NCBI RefSeq assembly: GCF_025961205.1
Contig: NZ_JAOQNH010000001.1
Span: 1 to 64,000 of the forward strand
Length of the DNA stretch: 64,000 bases
Reading direction: 5' to 3'
DNA from: Azospirillum fermentarium
Lineage (GTDB): Bacteria > Pseudomonadota > Alphaproteobacteria > Azospirillales > Azospirillaceae
This document shows, in pieces, positions 18,411-27,211 of this stretch (positions within the stretch are counted from its first letter, which is position 1; the number at the start of each line of letters is the position of its first letter). Both the position numbers and the translations under genes were made by a program. A model generated the notes under the pieces. The model made no database searches and was not told the DNA's origin. It saw only the letters and a program-made list of their open reading frames with translations.

Positions 18411-19465
18411 ATTTCCGCCGCCAGCCGGTCCAGCGGCACGATGCGGGTGGCGGCACCGCGGGCGATGGCCTCCTTGGGCATGCCGAAGACCACGCAGCTC
18501 TCTTCGTTCTGGGCGATGGTCAGGGCGCCGGCGTTCTTCATCTCCAGCAGGCCGTTGGCCCCGTCGTCGCCCATGCCGGTCATGATGATGCCGACCGCGT
18601 TGGCCCCCGCGTACTGGGCGGCGGAACGGAACAGCACATCCACCGAGGGGCGGTGCCGCGACACCGGCGGCCCGTCCTTGACGGCGACGTAATAGCGCGC
18701 GCCGCTGCGCTGGAGCAGGGTGTGGCGGTTGCCCGGCGCGATCAGCACGTGGCCCCGCAACACCGGGTCGCCGTCGCACGCCTCCTTCACCGTCACCTGG
18801 CACAGCCCGTCCAGGCGGCGGGCGAAGGCGGCGGTGAACACCTCGGGCATGTGCTGGACCAGCACGATGCCGGGGGTATCCACCGGCAGCGCCTCCAGCA
18901 CCTCGCGCAGGGATTCCGTGCCCCCGGTGGAGGCGCCGATGCACACCACCTTTTCCGTGGTGCGGGCCATGGCGCGGGCCGCCGGCGGGGGCAGGATGAC
19001 GTCGGCGGTCAGCTTGCGGGGGGGCTGTTCGCGCACCGTGCGGCGGGCGGGCAGCTTCTGCAGCCGGGCGTTGGCCGCGGCCTTGACCGCATCGCGGATG
19101 GCGTCGGCGGATTCCTGGAAGAAATCGCGGGTTCCCAGCCGCGGCTTCAGGATCACGTCCACCGCCCCGGCTTCCAGCGCCTGCATCAGCGTGTCCGACC
19201 CCTGTTCGGGCAGGGACGAACAGATGACCACCGGCACCGGGTGCTGGGTCATCAGCTTGCGCAGGAAGGTGATGCCGTCCATGCGCGGCATCTCGATGTC
19301 GAGCGTGATGACATCGGGCGCCTGATGGGCGATGTGCCGGGCGGCGGCGAAGGGGTCGCAGGCGGTGGCGATCACCTCGATCTGCGGGTCGGACCCCAGG
19401 ATGTCGGACAGCGTCTGGCGGACGCTGGCGGAATCATCGACGATCAGAACCTTGATCTTCTGCAT
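18389..19465 (-). CDS. cheB: Chemotaxis methylesterase CheB
   Basis: A 358-residue receptor glutamate methylesterase/deamidase. An N-terminal receiver domain ([14 protein letters not shown], Asp in [13 protein letters not shown]) is joined by a basic linker to the catalytic domain. The catalytic triad is visible as Ser in CIGASTGG, His in VLVQHMP and Asp in [10 protein letters not shown]. It starts one base after the cheR stop. With CheR it adjusts receptor methylation, presumably on the membrane receptor of this cluster. Confidence 0.97.
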   Translation of the reverse strand: MQKIKVLIVDDSASVRQTLSDILGSDPQIEVIATACDPFAAARHIAHQAPDVITLDIEMPRMDGITFLRKLMTQHPVPVVICSSLPEQGSDTLMQALEAGAVDVILKPRLGTRDFFQESADAIRDAVKAAANARLQKLPARRTVREQPPRKLTADVILPPPAARAMARTTEKVVCIGASTGGTESLREVLEALPVDTPGIVLVQHMPEVFTAAFARRLDGLCQVTVKEACDGDPVLRGHVLIAPGNRHTLLQRSGARYYVAVKDGPPVSRHRPSVDVLFRSAAQYAGANAVGIIMTGMGDDGANGLLEMKNAGALTIAQNEESCVVFGMPKEAIARGAATRIVPLDRLAAEICRADAL

Positions 19466-19466
19466 G

Positions 19467-20330
19467 TCATTTCCGCCTGAAGATGGAGTTGCCGCAGGAT
19501 TGCACGGGGGCCGTCATGCCGGAGATGCTGTCGGTGTGCCCAAGGATGAGATAGCCGCCGGGCCGCAGGTGGCCGCACAACTGCCGCACCACCATGTCCT
19601 GCGTGCCCCGGTCGAAATAGATCAGCAGGTTGCGGCAGAAGATCACGTCCATGTCGCGGTCCGCGGCATAGCGGTCATCCACCAGGTTGATGCGGGCGAA
19701 CCGCACGGGCGCACGGGTTTCGGGGGCCATGCGCACCACCTTGCGGGACGGATCGGTCGCCCGCAGCACATAGCGCTGGCGCATGGGCAGCGGCACCGGC
19801 TCGATCATCTCTTCGGGATAGACGGCGCGGGCGGCGGTGGCCAGCACCTCGGTCGAGATGTCGCTGGCCAGGATGCTGTAGTGGAAGCCCGGCCACCCGA
19901 GGGCGAAGTCGTTGCACACCATCGCCATGGTGTACGGCTCCGCCCCGATGGAGCAGGCCGCGCTCCACAGTTTGGCCTCGCGCCCCGTCTGGGCCAGTTC
20001 GGGCAGGATGATCCGGTTGAGGAACGTGAAATGGGCCGGTTCCCGGAAGAAATCGGTCTTGTTGGTGGTCAGGGTGTCGATCAGCCCGATCACCTCGTTC
20101 CCGCCGCCGTCGGTGTCGAAGACCAGCCGCAGATAATCGGACAGCCGGCCGATGCCGATCCGCCGCGCACGGCGGCGCAGGCGGCCCTCGACCATCACCT
20201 TCTTCGTCGGCGGCAGGCAGATGCCGCAGGCCGACAGGATGAAGGATGCCACCCTGTCGAAATCGTCATCCGACAGGACATCGGCGGTTTCGTCGTGATC
20301 AAGCATGGCTGCGGCTCCGGCACGGCTCAT
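19467..20330 (-). CDS. cheR: Chemotaxis methyltransferase CheR
   Basis: A 287-residue SAM-dependent methyltransferase for receptor glutamates. It has an all-helical N-terminal domain and a catalytic domain with [13 protein letters not shown], the SAM site [17 protein letters not shown], and [13 protein letters not shown]. The start chosen (ATG 20330) follows GGAGG; the frame is open six codons further. A Pro/Leu-rich insert with Cys residues ([12 protein letters not shown]) near residue 30 is usual for the family. No TPR extension is present. Confidence 0.96.
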   Translation of the reverse strand: MSRAGAAAMLDHDETADVLSDDDFDRVASFILSACGICLPPTKKVMVEGRLRRRARRIGIGRLSDYLRLVFDTDGGGNEVIGLIDTLTTNKTDFFREPAHFTFLNRIILPELAQTGREAKLWSAACSIGAEPYTMAMVCNDFALGWPGFHYSILASDISTEVLATAARAVYPEEMIEPVPLPMRQRYVLRATDPSRKVVRMAPETRAPVRFARINLVDDRYAADRDMDVIFCRNLLIYFDRGTQDMVVRQLCGHLRPGGYLILGHTDSISGMTAPVQSCGNSIFRRK

Positions 20331-20366
20331 GGCACGCCTCCTCCACACGCCCCCGGCGGTGCCGGT

Positions 20367-20732
20367 TCAGCCCAGCACCTTGCGGACGACCGCCAGAAGC
20401 TGTTCCTGCTTGAACGGCTTGGTGATCCAGGCGGTGGCGCCCGACTGCTTGGCTTCGGCCTTGCGGCCCTCGTCGGATTCGGTGGTCAGGAAGACGATGG
20501 GAACCCCCCGGTACGCCGGCATCTTGCGCAGCTCGCGGATCAGGGTCAGCCCATCCATGTTGGGCATGTTCAGGTCGGTCAGCACCATGTGCACGCTGGC
20601 CGACCCGGCCTTGGTCAGGGCTTCGCGCCCGTCGCTGGCCTCCACCACGTCATAGCCGGCCCCGCTCAGGGTCAGCTTCACCATCTGCCGCATGCTTGCG
20701 GAATCATCAACGCTCAGGATCGTCTTCGCCAT
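20367..20732 (-). CDS. cheY: Chemotaxis response regulator CheY
   Basis: A 121-residue stand-alone receiver domain. It has the acidic pocket DD (SVDDSASMRQM), the phospho-acceptor Asp in VLTDLNMPNMDG, Thr in FLTTESD and Lys in ITKPFKQ. It is the first gene of the che operon, 36 bases before cheR and 66 bases after the shared element at 20798. It would carry the signal to the flagellar switch or to another target of this array. Confidence 0.95.
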   Translation of the reverse strand: MAKTILSVDDSASMRQMVKLTLSGAGYDVVEASDGREALTKAGSASVHMVLTDLNMPNMDGLTLIRELRKMPAYRGVPIVFLTTESDEGRKAEAKQSGATAWITKPFKQEQLLAVVRKVLG

Positions 20733-20797
20733 AATGGCCCCCTCCGGTCAGGCTCCGGTTCAGGCTAGCCAATCCGGCGGGGTGGCGGGGAGACAGC

Positions 20798-20829
20798 GAA
20801 CGGCTACGCCGCCATGGCAAAGGTATACG
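20798..20829 (-). promoter_or_regulatory. Shared che element, copy 2 (upstream of cheY)
   Basis: A 32-base segment 66 bases before cheY. On the minus strand it reads GTATACC-TTTGCC-N9-GTAGCCGTTC. It matches copy 1 closely in sequence and in distance to the start codon. It also lies just after the stop of the luxR-type gene. Confidence 0.55.
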
Positions 20830-20839
20830 GAACGGGGGG

Positions 20840-21535
20840 TCAGGACAGGATGTCGGCCTGGGCGATGATGGTCGCCGCCTGTGCGCGGTTCTTCGCCCCC
20901 AGCTTCTTGTAGATGCGGGTGAGCTGGACCTTGATGGTCACCTCCCGCAGGTCGAGGATGCGGGCGATCTCCTTGTTCGAGCGTCCCTCGATGATCATCG
21001 CCATGATGGTGCGCTCACGCTCGGTGAACCCGTGCCCGTCGTCCGGGGGCACGGCGGGGCCGGCGGGATCCCCCGCCGCAAGGGGCGGGGCGGCGGACGG
21101 AGCCGGGGGGACGGCCATGGGAGCAGGGGGGCTGTAGAGCACCTGATGCATTTCGGCCGGCAGGTACGAACCGCCGTTGAGAATCACGTTGAGGGCCGAG
21201 GAGAACACCTTGTTGTCGAGCGTCTTGGGCAGGAAGCCGCGGGCCCCGGCGGCGATGCAGGCGCCGACGTCGGTGGGGCACGCCACCCCCGACATCACCA
21301 CCACCGGTGCCCCGCGCGCCGCCTTGACCACCGTACTCACACCTTCCGGCCCCCGCATACCCGGCATCGAATAGTCAAGTAATAGAAGATCAGCCGGGTG
21401 CCCACTATCAATAAGTGCGATCAATTGATCCAGACTCTGCGCCAGATCTATTGAAATCCCGTCGATCAGCCGTTCGAGCAACACCTGAACGGCATTGAGA
21501 TAGAGCGGATGATCGTCGGCGATAAGTATTCGCAT
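20840..21535 (-). CDS. LuxR-type (NarL family) response regulator
   Basis: A 231-residue regulator: a receiver domain (ILIADDHPLYLNAV, Asp in LLLLDYSMPGMRG, Lys in FLPKTLD), a Pro/Ala-rich linker, and a C-terminal helix-turn-helix (TERERTIMAMIIEGRSNKEIARIL). The start ATG 21535 was chosen because MRILIADDHP is the usual N terminus. The first 60 codons use more A/T-ending codons than neighbouring genes. It lies directly upstream of cheY on the same strand and opposite a hybrid kinase gene that starts 285 bases away, so the two may form a two-component pair. Confidence 0.92.
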   Translation of the reverse strand: MRILIADDHPLYLNAVQVLLERLIDGISIDLAQSLDQLIALIDSGHPADLLLLDYSMPGMRGPEGVSTVVKAARGAPVVVMSGVACPTDVGACIAAGARGFLPKTLDNKVFSSALNVILNGGSYLPAEMHQVLYSPPAPMAVPPAPSAAPPLAAGDPAGPAVPPDDGHGFTERERTIMAMIIEGRSNKEIARILDLREVTIKVQLTRIYKKLGAKNRAQAATIIAQADILS

Positions 21536-21681
21536 ACCGCGAAATCCTGCCTGTGATTCCGTGAAAGTTTGCCCTATCGAACTGTAAGGCGCAATGCTCA
21601 AGCAGAAGAGCGGCAACGGTGCGGACACGCGGGAAAGCCGCGGCGGAACGGGAAGGAAAACCAAGGGCGGAAGCCCTTGCC

Positions 21682-21713
21682 CATATACTTTTTTCGCACC
21701 ACCCTATCCGACC
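21682..21713 (+). promoter_or_regulatory. Shared che element, copy 3 (upstream of hybrid kinase)
   Basis: A looser plus-strand copy, CATATACT-TTTTTC followed by CTATCCGACC at the same spacing, 107 bases before the kinase start. It lies in the divergent region between the luxR-type gene and the kinase. Seventeen to twenty of 32 positions agree with copy 1. Confidence 0.4.
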
Positions 21714-21820
21714 GCCGGGTGGTTCCGGCGGCGGCGGCGTGGGTAGCTTCGGATGCAAGGCCGCAGCCGGGTGCGGCGGAAAGCCGCGCGATGGGGCGGA
21801 CGGAAGACGGGAGGAAGGCA

Positions 21821-23959
21821 ATGGATCCAGCCGGTGCGGACTCTTCCGCCGCGGCCGAGACGGCCCCCTGCGCCAAGGGCGAGATCCTCATCGTCGAGGA
21901 TGCTCCCGAATCCCTGGCCCTGCTGTCCCACATCCTGATGCGGGCGGGATACGCCGTGCGCCAGGCGCCCGACGGCGAACTGGCGTTGTGGACCCTGAAC
22001 ACCCGGCTTCCCGATCTTCTGCTGCTGGACGTGCGCATGCCCGGCATCGACGGGTTCGAGGTGTGCCGCCGGCTGAAGGCCGATCCGCGCCTGTCCACGG
22101 TCCCGGTCATCTTCCTGTCGGCCCTGGATTCGGTGGAGGACAAGGTGAAGGGTCTGGCGCTGGGCGCGGTTGACTACATCGCCAAACCCTACCGCAGCGA
22201 AGAGGTGCTGGCCCGCGTCGATACCCACATCACCCTGTCGCGCCTGCGTCAGGCGCTGGACGCCATCCGCGAACAGCTCGACCAGCGGGTCAGCGAACGC
22301 ACCGCGGAGCTGGAACACCAGAAACAGGAGATGGCCAACGTCCTGGCCGCCCTGGACATGGCCGGCGACGGCATCGTCAAGATCGGGCCGGACGACCGCA
22401 TCAGCTATGCCAACCACGCCCTGCCGGCCACCTTCGGCCTGCCGGGAATGAGCGAACTGGCCGGCTGGCGGATCGAGGACATCCCGACCGGCGGCCGCCC
22501 CCTGATCGATCCCGCCGACATGCGGGCGCTGCGCGACACCGTGAACCGCATCGGCCACTGGCAAGGCGAGCTGGCGCTGTGGCGGGCGGGCGAAACCACG
22601 GCCCGGCGGCTGCTGGCCCATGTGCGCGCCCTGCCCGACGGGGGGCAGGTGGCGATCCTGACCGACGTGACCAACGTCCGGCGGCGGGAGGAGGAGCAGC
22701 GCCGGCTGGAGCTGGAGCTGAAGCAGGCCCGGCGGCTGGAAGCCCTGGGCCAACTGGCCAGCGGCGTGGCCCACGATTTCAACAACCTGCTGGGCGCCAT
22801 TCTGGGATTCGCCCAGTTCATCGCCGAAGACACCGGGGACGACACCCCCCACCACCGCTATGCCAGCCGCATCATCAAGGCCGGGCAGCAGGCCAAATCC
22901 CTGATCGGCCAGATCATGACCTTCTCCCAGCGGCAGGAGGAGGCGGCGGAGGCCATCGACCTGGGGACGATGGTGGACGAGAACCTGTCGATCCTCAAGG
23001 CCGTCTCCGCCCCCAGCACCGCCCTCTGCGTGACCCGGCCCGACGGGCCGGTGGTGATCGCCGGCCAGCGCAACCAGCTGGTCCAGATCCTGATGAATCT
23101 GGTGGTCAACGGCAGCGAGGCGCTGCAGGGCCGGCCCGGCACCGTCACCATCGAACTGGCCCACATCGATGCGGCGGCGTCCGGCATCCCCCGCCCGCCC
23201 GCCGCCGGTCCTGCGGATCCGGTCTCGTCCGATCCGGCCGCCGCCGGGGGGCCGGTGACGTGGACGGACGCGGGCGGGTGGCTGGGCGCGGCCCTGGGTA
23301 CTCCGCCCGCCGCCGGCCCCTGCATCCGGCTGACGGTCCGGGACGACGGCGAAGGCATGACCGCCGAAACGCTGGCGCGGATCTTCACCCCCTTTTTCAC
23401 CACCAAGGGCCCCGTCGGGGGATCCGGCCTTGGCCTTGCGGTGGTGCACCGGGTCGTCACCGCCCACCGGGGCGCCATCACCGTCACCACCGCGCCGGGC
23501 TGCGGCAGCCGCTTCGACGTGGTGTTCCCGGAACCGGAGGACGGCGGCATGTCACCGGCGGAAAGCGCGGACACGACGGCCGCCGTCCGCCACAAGGGCT
23601 CGATCCTGCTGGTGGACGACAGCACGCATTTCGGCGACATGCTGATGACCGCCCTGTTCCGCCTGGGATACGAGATCTCGGTGTGCGACGACCCGGTGGA
23701 CGCCGTCGGCTATGTCCAGGAAGACCCCGGTGCGTGGGATCTGGTCATCACCGATCAGGCGATGATGAACATGAGCGGCACCGAGCTGGTGGCCGCCGTC
23801 AAGCAGATCAGGCCCGGCCTTCCCTGCATCATCTGCACCGCCTTCCCCGCCGGCATCACCGAAGAGGCGGCACGCCAGGCCGGGGCCGACGGTTTCGCGA
23901 CCAAGCCCCTGGACCTGGGAAAGTTCTCGGTGATGGTCAAGGAGGTTCTGACCCGGTGA
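21821..23959 (+). CDS. Hybrid sensor histidine kinase (REC-PAS-HisKA-HATPase-REC)
   Basis: A 712-residue soluble kinase. Order: N-terminal receiver (ILIVEDAPESLALL, Asp in LLLLDVRMPGIDG, Lys in YIAKPYR), a coiled coil (about 145-185), a PAS-like domain, a HisKA domain with the H box GVAHDFNNLLGAIL (His near 318), an ATPase domain (N box near VVNGSEAL, G1 DDGEGM, G2 GSGLGLAVVH) and a C-terminal receiver (SILLVDDSTHF, Asp in LVITDQAM). No membrane segment is seen. ATG 21821 has a strong GGGAGGAA site; other in-frame starts exist upstream. The divergent luxR-type regulator is the likely partner. Confidence 0.93.
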   Translation: MDPAGADSSAAAETAPCAKGEILIVEDAPESLALLSHILMRAGYAVRQAPDGELALWTLNTRLPDLLLLDVRMPGIDGFEVCRRLKADPRLSTVPVIFLSALDSVEDKVKGLALGAVDYIAKPYRSEEVLARVDTHITLSRLRQALDAIREQLDQRVSERTAELEHQKQEMANVLAALDMAGDGIVKIGPDDRISYANHALPATFGLPGMSELAGWRIEDIPTGGRPLIDPADMRALRDTVNRIGHWQGELALWRAGETTARRLLAHVRALPDGGQVAILTDVTNVRRREEEQRRLELELKQARRLEALGQLASGVAHDFNNLLGAILGFAQFIAEDTGDDTPHHRYASRIIKAGQQAKSLIGQIMTFSQRQEEAAEAIDLGTMVDENLSILKAVSAPSTALCVTRPDGPVVIAGQRNQLVQILMNLVVNGSEALQGRPGTVTIELAHIDAAASGIPRPPAAGPADPVSSDPAAAGGPVTWTDAGGWLGAALGTPPAAGPCIRLTVRDDGEGMTAETLARIFTPFFTTKGPVGGSGLGLAVVHRVVTAHRGAITVTTAPGCGSRFDVVFPEPEDGGMSPAESADTTAAVRHKGSILLVDDSTHFGDMLMTALFRLGYEISVCDDPVDAVGYVQEDPGAWDLVITDQAMMNMSGTELVAAVKQIRPGLPCIICTAFPAGITEEAARQAGADGFATKPLDLGKFSVMVKEVLTR

Positions 23960-23996
23960 CGGGATGCACCGGGCCACCGGGCGGAGTATTGCCGGG

Positions 23997-24350
23997 TTAT
24001 GCCTTCTTGACGAATTCCGACTTCAGGTTCATGGCCCCGATGCCGTCGATCTTGCAGGCGATGTTGTGCCCGTCGGCCCCGTCGGTCAGGCGGATGTTCT
24101 TCACCTTGGTGCCGCCCTTGACCACCAGGGACGAGCCCTTGACCTTCAGATCCTTGATCACGGTCACGCTGTCGCCGTCGCTCAGCACGTTGCCGTTGGC
24201 GTCCTTGACCACCTGGTCGCCGGCCCCGTCGGTGGCGGCGTCCGCGGCGGCGGGGTTCCATTCATGGGCGCATTCGGGGCAGATCCACAGCTCGCCGTCC
24301 GGGTAGACGTGTTCGGAACCGCACTGCGGGCACTTCAGATCGTCGCTCAT
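23997..24350 (-). CDS. yjdM: Zinc-ribbon protein YjdM (PhnA family)
   Basis: A 117-residue protein with an N-terminal zinc ribbon ([21 protein letters not shown]) and a C-terminal beta-rich domain ([20 protein letters not shown], then [20 protein letters not shown]). This is the full YjdM/PhnA pattern. The old name 'alkylphosphonate uptake' comes from a neighbouring operon in E. coli and does not describe a known activity. It converges with the hybrid kinase and lies 56 bases downstream of rsmD on the same strand. Confidence 0.93.
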   Translation of the reverse strand: MSDDLKCPQCGSEHVYPDGELWICPECAHEWNPAAADAATDGAGDQVVKDANGNVLSDGDSVTVIKDLKVKGSSLVVKGGTKVKNIRLTDGADGHNIACKIDGIGAMNLKSEFVKKA

Positions 24351-24372
24351 GATCGTCCTTATGATTGGCGGA

Positions 24373-24422
24373 GCCGGGGTATCAGCCCCAGCGCAGGGCC
24401 GGGGCGTCAGCCCCAGCGCAGG
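24373..24422. repeat. 25-bp tandem duplication over the rsmD stop
   Basis: Bases 24373-24397 and 24398-24422 are two adjacent copies of a 25-base unit differing at two positions. The second copy contains the rsmD stop codon and its last four codons. The first lies just after the gene on the minus strand, giving a second in-place stop-like sequence. It looks like a recent slippage duplication. Confidence 0.85.
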
Positions 24423-24970
24423 AAGGTCACCCGCGTGTCGCCATAAAGCCGCTCGTCCAGCGGGGCGAAGCCGTCGGGAAGGATGGGCGTGACCGATGCG
24501 GTTTCTTCCAGCATCACCACCGCCCGGGGTGCGAACCAGCCGCCGGCGGCCAGGGCGGCCAGGGCCTTTTCCCCCAGACCGCGGCCATAGGGCGGGTCGA
24601 GAAAGGCCAGCGTCGCCGGCTCTTTCGGCGGCGGCGGTTTGGTGGCGTCACCGCGCAGGATCAGGGTGGAGGCGCTTTCGCCCAAGGCGGCGGCGTTGGC
24701 CCGCGCGCAGTCCAGCGGCCCGCGCCCCATGTCCAGCATCACGGCCCGCGCCGCGCCGCGCGACAGCGCCTCCAGCGCCAGGGCGCCGGTGCCGCAGAAG
24801 GCATCCAGCACCACGGCGCCGCCGATGGGCGATTCGCCGTCCGGTCCCCAGCCGCAATGGGCGAGGATGTTGAACAGAGCCTCCCGCGTGCGGTCGCTGG
24901 TGGGGCGCACGTCACGGCCCGACGGGGCCGACAGGGTGCGCCCGCGGTGCTTACCGCCGACGATCCGCAC
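24407..24970 (-). CDS. rsmD: 16S rRNA (guanine-966 N2) methyltransferase RsmD
   Basis: It methylates G966 of 16S rRNA in the 30S subunit using SAM. The sequence begins with the family signature [12 protein letters not shown] and [14 protein letters not shown]. It then has the SAM-binding [18 protein letters not shown] and the catalytic [10 protein letters not shown]. The start chosen is GTG 24970, which gives the standard N terminus at 187 residues. An ATG at 24994 would add eight residues with no counterpart in the family. Either start overlaps the end of the rluB-like gene, by 20 or 44 bases. The gene ends within a 25-bp tandem repeat. Confidence 0.93.
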   Translation of the reverse strand: MRIVGGKHRGRTLSAPSGRDVRPTSDRTREALFNILAHCGWGPDGESPIGGAVVLDAFCGTGALALEALSRGAARAVMLDMGRGPLDCARANAAALGESASTLILRGDATKPPPPKEPATLAFLDPPYGRGLGEKALAALAAGGWFAPRAVVMLEETASVTPILPDGFAPLDERLYGDTRVTFLRWG

Positions 24971-26735
24971 GGCCACCACCACCCCGCGGACCATTGCCGG
25001 GCTTGCCGCCCTCGGGCCGGTCCAGACGCAGGCGCTCGCTGAAGGACGCCCGGTTGCCCTGGGGCCGCGGCGCCTCCGTCCGCGCGTCCCCGCGGCCCGC
25101 CGGGGCCGGCTTCTGGGGGGCGGACTTCGGGGAAGCAGACTTCGCGGGCGCCGGCTTGGCCGGGCGGCCCTTCGGTGCCGGGCGCTCGTCGCCGCCAAAG
25201 CGGTTGCCGGCGGGACGTTCGTCACCAAAACGCTCGCCTCGCACCGGACGGCCCTTCGGCGCCGGGCGTTCATCGCCGCCGAAGCGGTTGCCGGCGGGAC
25301 GTTCGTCGCCGAAACGCTCGCCTCGCACCGGACGGCCCTTCGGCGCCGGACGCTCATCGCCGCCAAAACGGTTGCCGGCGGGACGCTCGTCGCCGAAACG
25401 CTCGCCTCGCACCGGACGGCCCTTCGGCGCCGGGCGCTCGTCCCCGCCGAAGCGATTGCCGGCGGGACGCTCGTCGCCGAAACGCTCGCCTCGCGCCGGA
25501 CGGCCCTTCGGCGCCGGGCGCTCGTCGCCGCCAAAGCGGTTGCCGGCGGGACGCTCGTCGCCGAAACGCTCGCCTCGCACCGGACGGCCCTTCGGCGCCG
25601 GGCGCTCGTCGCCGCCAAAGCGGTTGCCGGCGGGACGTTCGTCACCGAAACGCTCGCCTCGCACCGGACGGCCCTTCGGCGCCGGGCGCTCGTCGCCGCC
25701 AAAGCGGTTGCCGGCGGGACGCTCGTCGCCGAAACGCTCGCCTCGCACCGGACGGCCCTTCGGCGCCGGGCGCTCATCGCCGCCAAAGCGGTTACCGGCG
25801 GGACGCTCGTCGCTGAAACGCTCGCTGCGGGCCGGGCGGCTCTTGAGCGCCGGGGCCTCCGCACGGGGGCTTGCGGCCTTGGGCGCCGCCGGACGGCGGG
25901 CCGGCTTGGGAGAGGCCTTTGCGGCAGGCTTGGACGGCTCGGCATCCTCACCGCTCTGGGCGGCGAAGAAACGGGCGAGCTGGTCCTTCAGCACCCGCTT
26001 CGGCACCTCTTCCACCGCGCCCTCGTCCAGCTTGCCCAACTGGAAGGGGCCATAGGCGATGCGGATCAGGCGGGTCACCACCAGACCCAGCGTTTCCATC
26101 ACCTTGCGGATTTCGCGGTTCTTGCCTTCCTTGATGCCGACGGTCAGCCAGGCGTTGGCCCCCTGCACCCGGTCCAGCACCGCTTCGATGGGGCCGTAAT
26201 GGATGCCCTCGATGGTCAGGCCCTTGGACAGGTTGGCAAGCTGCTTCTCGTTCACCATGCCGTGGACGCGCACGCGGTAGCGGCGGGTCCAGCCGGTGGC
26301 GGGCAACTCCAGGAACCGCGCCAGCTCACCGTCGTTGGTCAGCAGCAGCAGCCCTTCGGTGGTCAGGTCGAGACGGCCCACGGACACCACCCGCGGCATG
26401 TCGGACGGCAGGGCGCTGAACACGGTGTCGCGCCCCTTTTCGTCCCGCGCCGTGGTGACCAGCCCGGACGGCTTGTGATAGCGCCACAGGCGGGCCGGTT
26501 CCGGCTCGGGCACCGGCTTGCCGTCCACCACCAGCGTGTCGCCGGGGCGCACGACGCAGGCCGGGCTGTCCAGGGTGCGGCCGTTGACCTCCACGCGGCC
26601 CTCGGCAATCCAACGCTCCGCATCGCGGCGCGAGCACAGGCCCGCGCGCGCCAGCCGTTTGGCGATGCGTTCACCAGCCTCCGGGGCCGCAGAAGCGCCG
26701 GTGCCGTCCACAGAATCAGTCTCAGGGGTGTCCAT
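24951..26735 (-). CDS. rluB: 23S rRNA pseudouridine synthase RluB with tandem-repeat tail
   Basis: A large-subunit pseudouridine synthase of the RsuA/RluB group. It has an N-terminal S4 domain (ERIAKRLARAGLCSRRDAER), the catalytic segment GRLDLTTEGLLLLTNDGEL with the nucleophilic Asp, and the closing EGKNREIRKVMETLGL and LIRIAYGPFQL. After about residue 275 the protein becomes a low-complexity tail of about 320 residues. Seven full 28-residue units rich in Arg, Gly, Asp and Pro (RFGGDERPAPKG, then RGERFGDERPAGN) are followed by a Lys/Pro/Ala segment. The tail is probably disordered and RNA-binding. Start ATG 26735 is preferred; 26747 and GTG 26780 are alternatives. Confidence 0.93.
   Translation of the reverse strand: MDTPETDSVDGTGASAAPEAGERIAKRLARAGLCSRRDAERWIAEGRVEVNGRTLDSPACVVRPGDTLVVDGKPVPEPEPARLWRYHKPSGLVTTARDEKGRDTVFSALPSDMPRVVSVGRLDLTTEGLLLLTNDGELARFLELPATGWTRRYRVRVHGMVNEKQLANLSKGLTIEGIHYGPIEAVLDRVQGANAWLTVGIKEGKNREIRKVMETLGLVVTRLIRIAYGPFQLGKLDEGAVEEVPKRVLKDQLARFFAAQSGEDAEPSKPAAKASPKPARRPAAPKAASPRAEAPALKSRPARSERFSDERPAGNRFGGDERPAPKGRPVRGERFGDERPAGNRFGGDERPAPKGRPVRGERFGDERPAGNRFGGDERPAPKGRPVRGERFGDERPAGNRFGGDERPAPKGRPARGERFGDERPAGNRFGGDERPAPKGRPVRGERFGDERPAGNRFGGDERPAPKGRPVRGERFGDERPAGNRFGGDERPAPKGRPVRGERFGDERPAGNRFGGDERPAPKGRPAKPAPAKSASPKSAPQKPAPAGRGDARTEAPRPQGNRASFSERLRLDRPEGGKPGNGPRGGGGRADRRR
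25167..25838. repeat. 84-bp coding minisatellite in rluB
   Basis: Eight 84-base periods begin at 25167, 25251, 25335, 25419, 25503, 25587, 25671 and 25755. The units are nearly identical, with scattered third-position changes and one Val-to-Ala change. The unit length is a multiple of three, so copy number can change without breaking the frame. Several other frames are open across the array by chance. Confidence 0.95.
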
Positions 26736-26817
26736 GGCCGCGACCATAGGGCCAAGCGTGTTTTCCCGCAACGGATTCACGCGGACGGCGGCGCAACGCT
26801 CCTCTGTTGGAGCGGCG

Positions 26818-27027
26818 TCAATCCTCCAGCCGGAACCCCACCTGCATCACCACCTGATACTGGGCGACCTTGCCGCCGCGCACCGCACCGCGGATTTCCT
26901 TCACCTCGAACCAGTCCACATGGTTGAGGGTGGATGCGGCGCGTTCGACACCGGCGGAAATCGCCGCCTCGATGCTCCCTTCCGCGGTGCCGACGATATC
27001 GACCTTCTTATAGACATGGTGTTCCAT
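26818..27027 (-). CDS. Dodecin family flavin-binding protein
   Basis: A 69-residue dodecin, a small protein that forms hollow dodecamers holding flavins. The sequence fits the family throughout: VYKKVDIVGTAEGSIEAAIS, the Trp of HVDWFEVKEIRG that stacks on the flavin, and VAQYQVVMQVGFRLED. The start at ATG 27027 gives the normal length; the frame runs on upstream without similarity. It is transcribed away from purQ and may simply share the promoter region. Confidence 0.95.
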   Translation of the reverse strand: MEHHVYKKVDIVGTAEGSIEAAISAGVERAASTLNHVDWFEVKEIRGAVRGGKVAQYQVVMQVGFRLED

Positions 27028-27211
27028 GACCGAGCACTCCCTATTGCGGTTCTGTTCATTCGGACCGGTTTCGACAGCGTGAACCTGTCGGCATGCGCGA
27101 TCAACACCCCACGGCATGATTGATCCCACGGCAGCGCACTTGCGCTGTTCGGCCGCTGGCACTAGTGTCCGCCTGTCTCTTCACCCCCGTTTGCCGAGCG
27201 AAACCGCGCCC

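Noticed and set aside
21415..21440. FNR-type site (ATCAATTGAT) near 21420
   Set aside because: It lies inside the coding region of the luxR-type gene and lacks the TTGAT-N4-ATCAA spacing.
25167..25838. Possible CRISPR array (regularly spaced 84-bp repeats)
   Set aside because: The units are directly adjacent with no unique spacers, the period is a multiple of three, and the array lies in frame inside the rluB coding region.
25175..25950. Long open frames on both strands over the repeat array
   Set aside because: They are other-frame readings of the same 84-bp unit and give monotonous Arg/Ser/Pro-rich peptides without homology; the rluB frame has the S4 and synthase domains.
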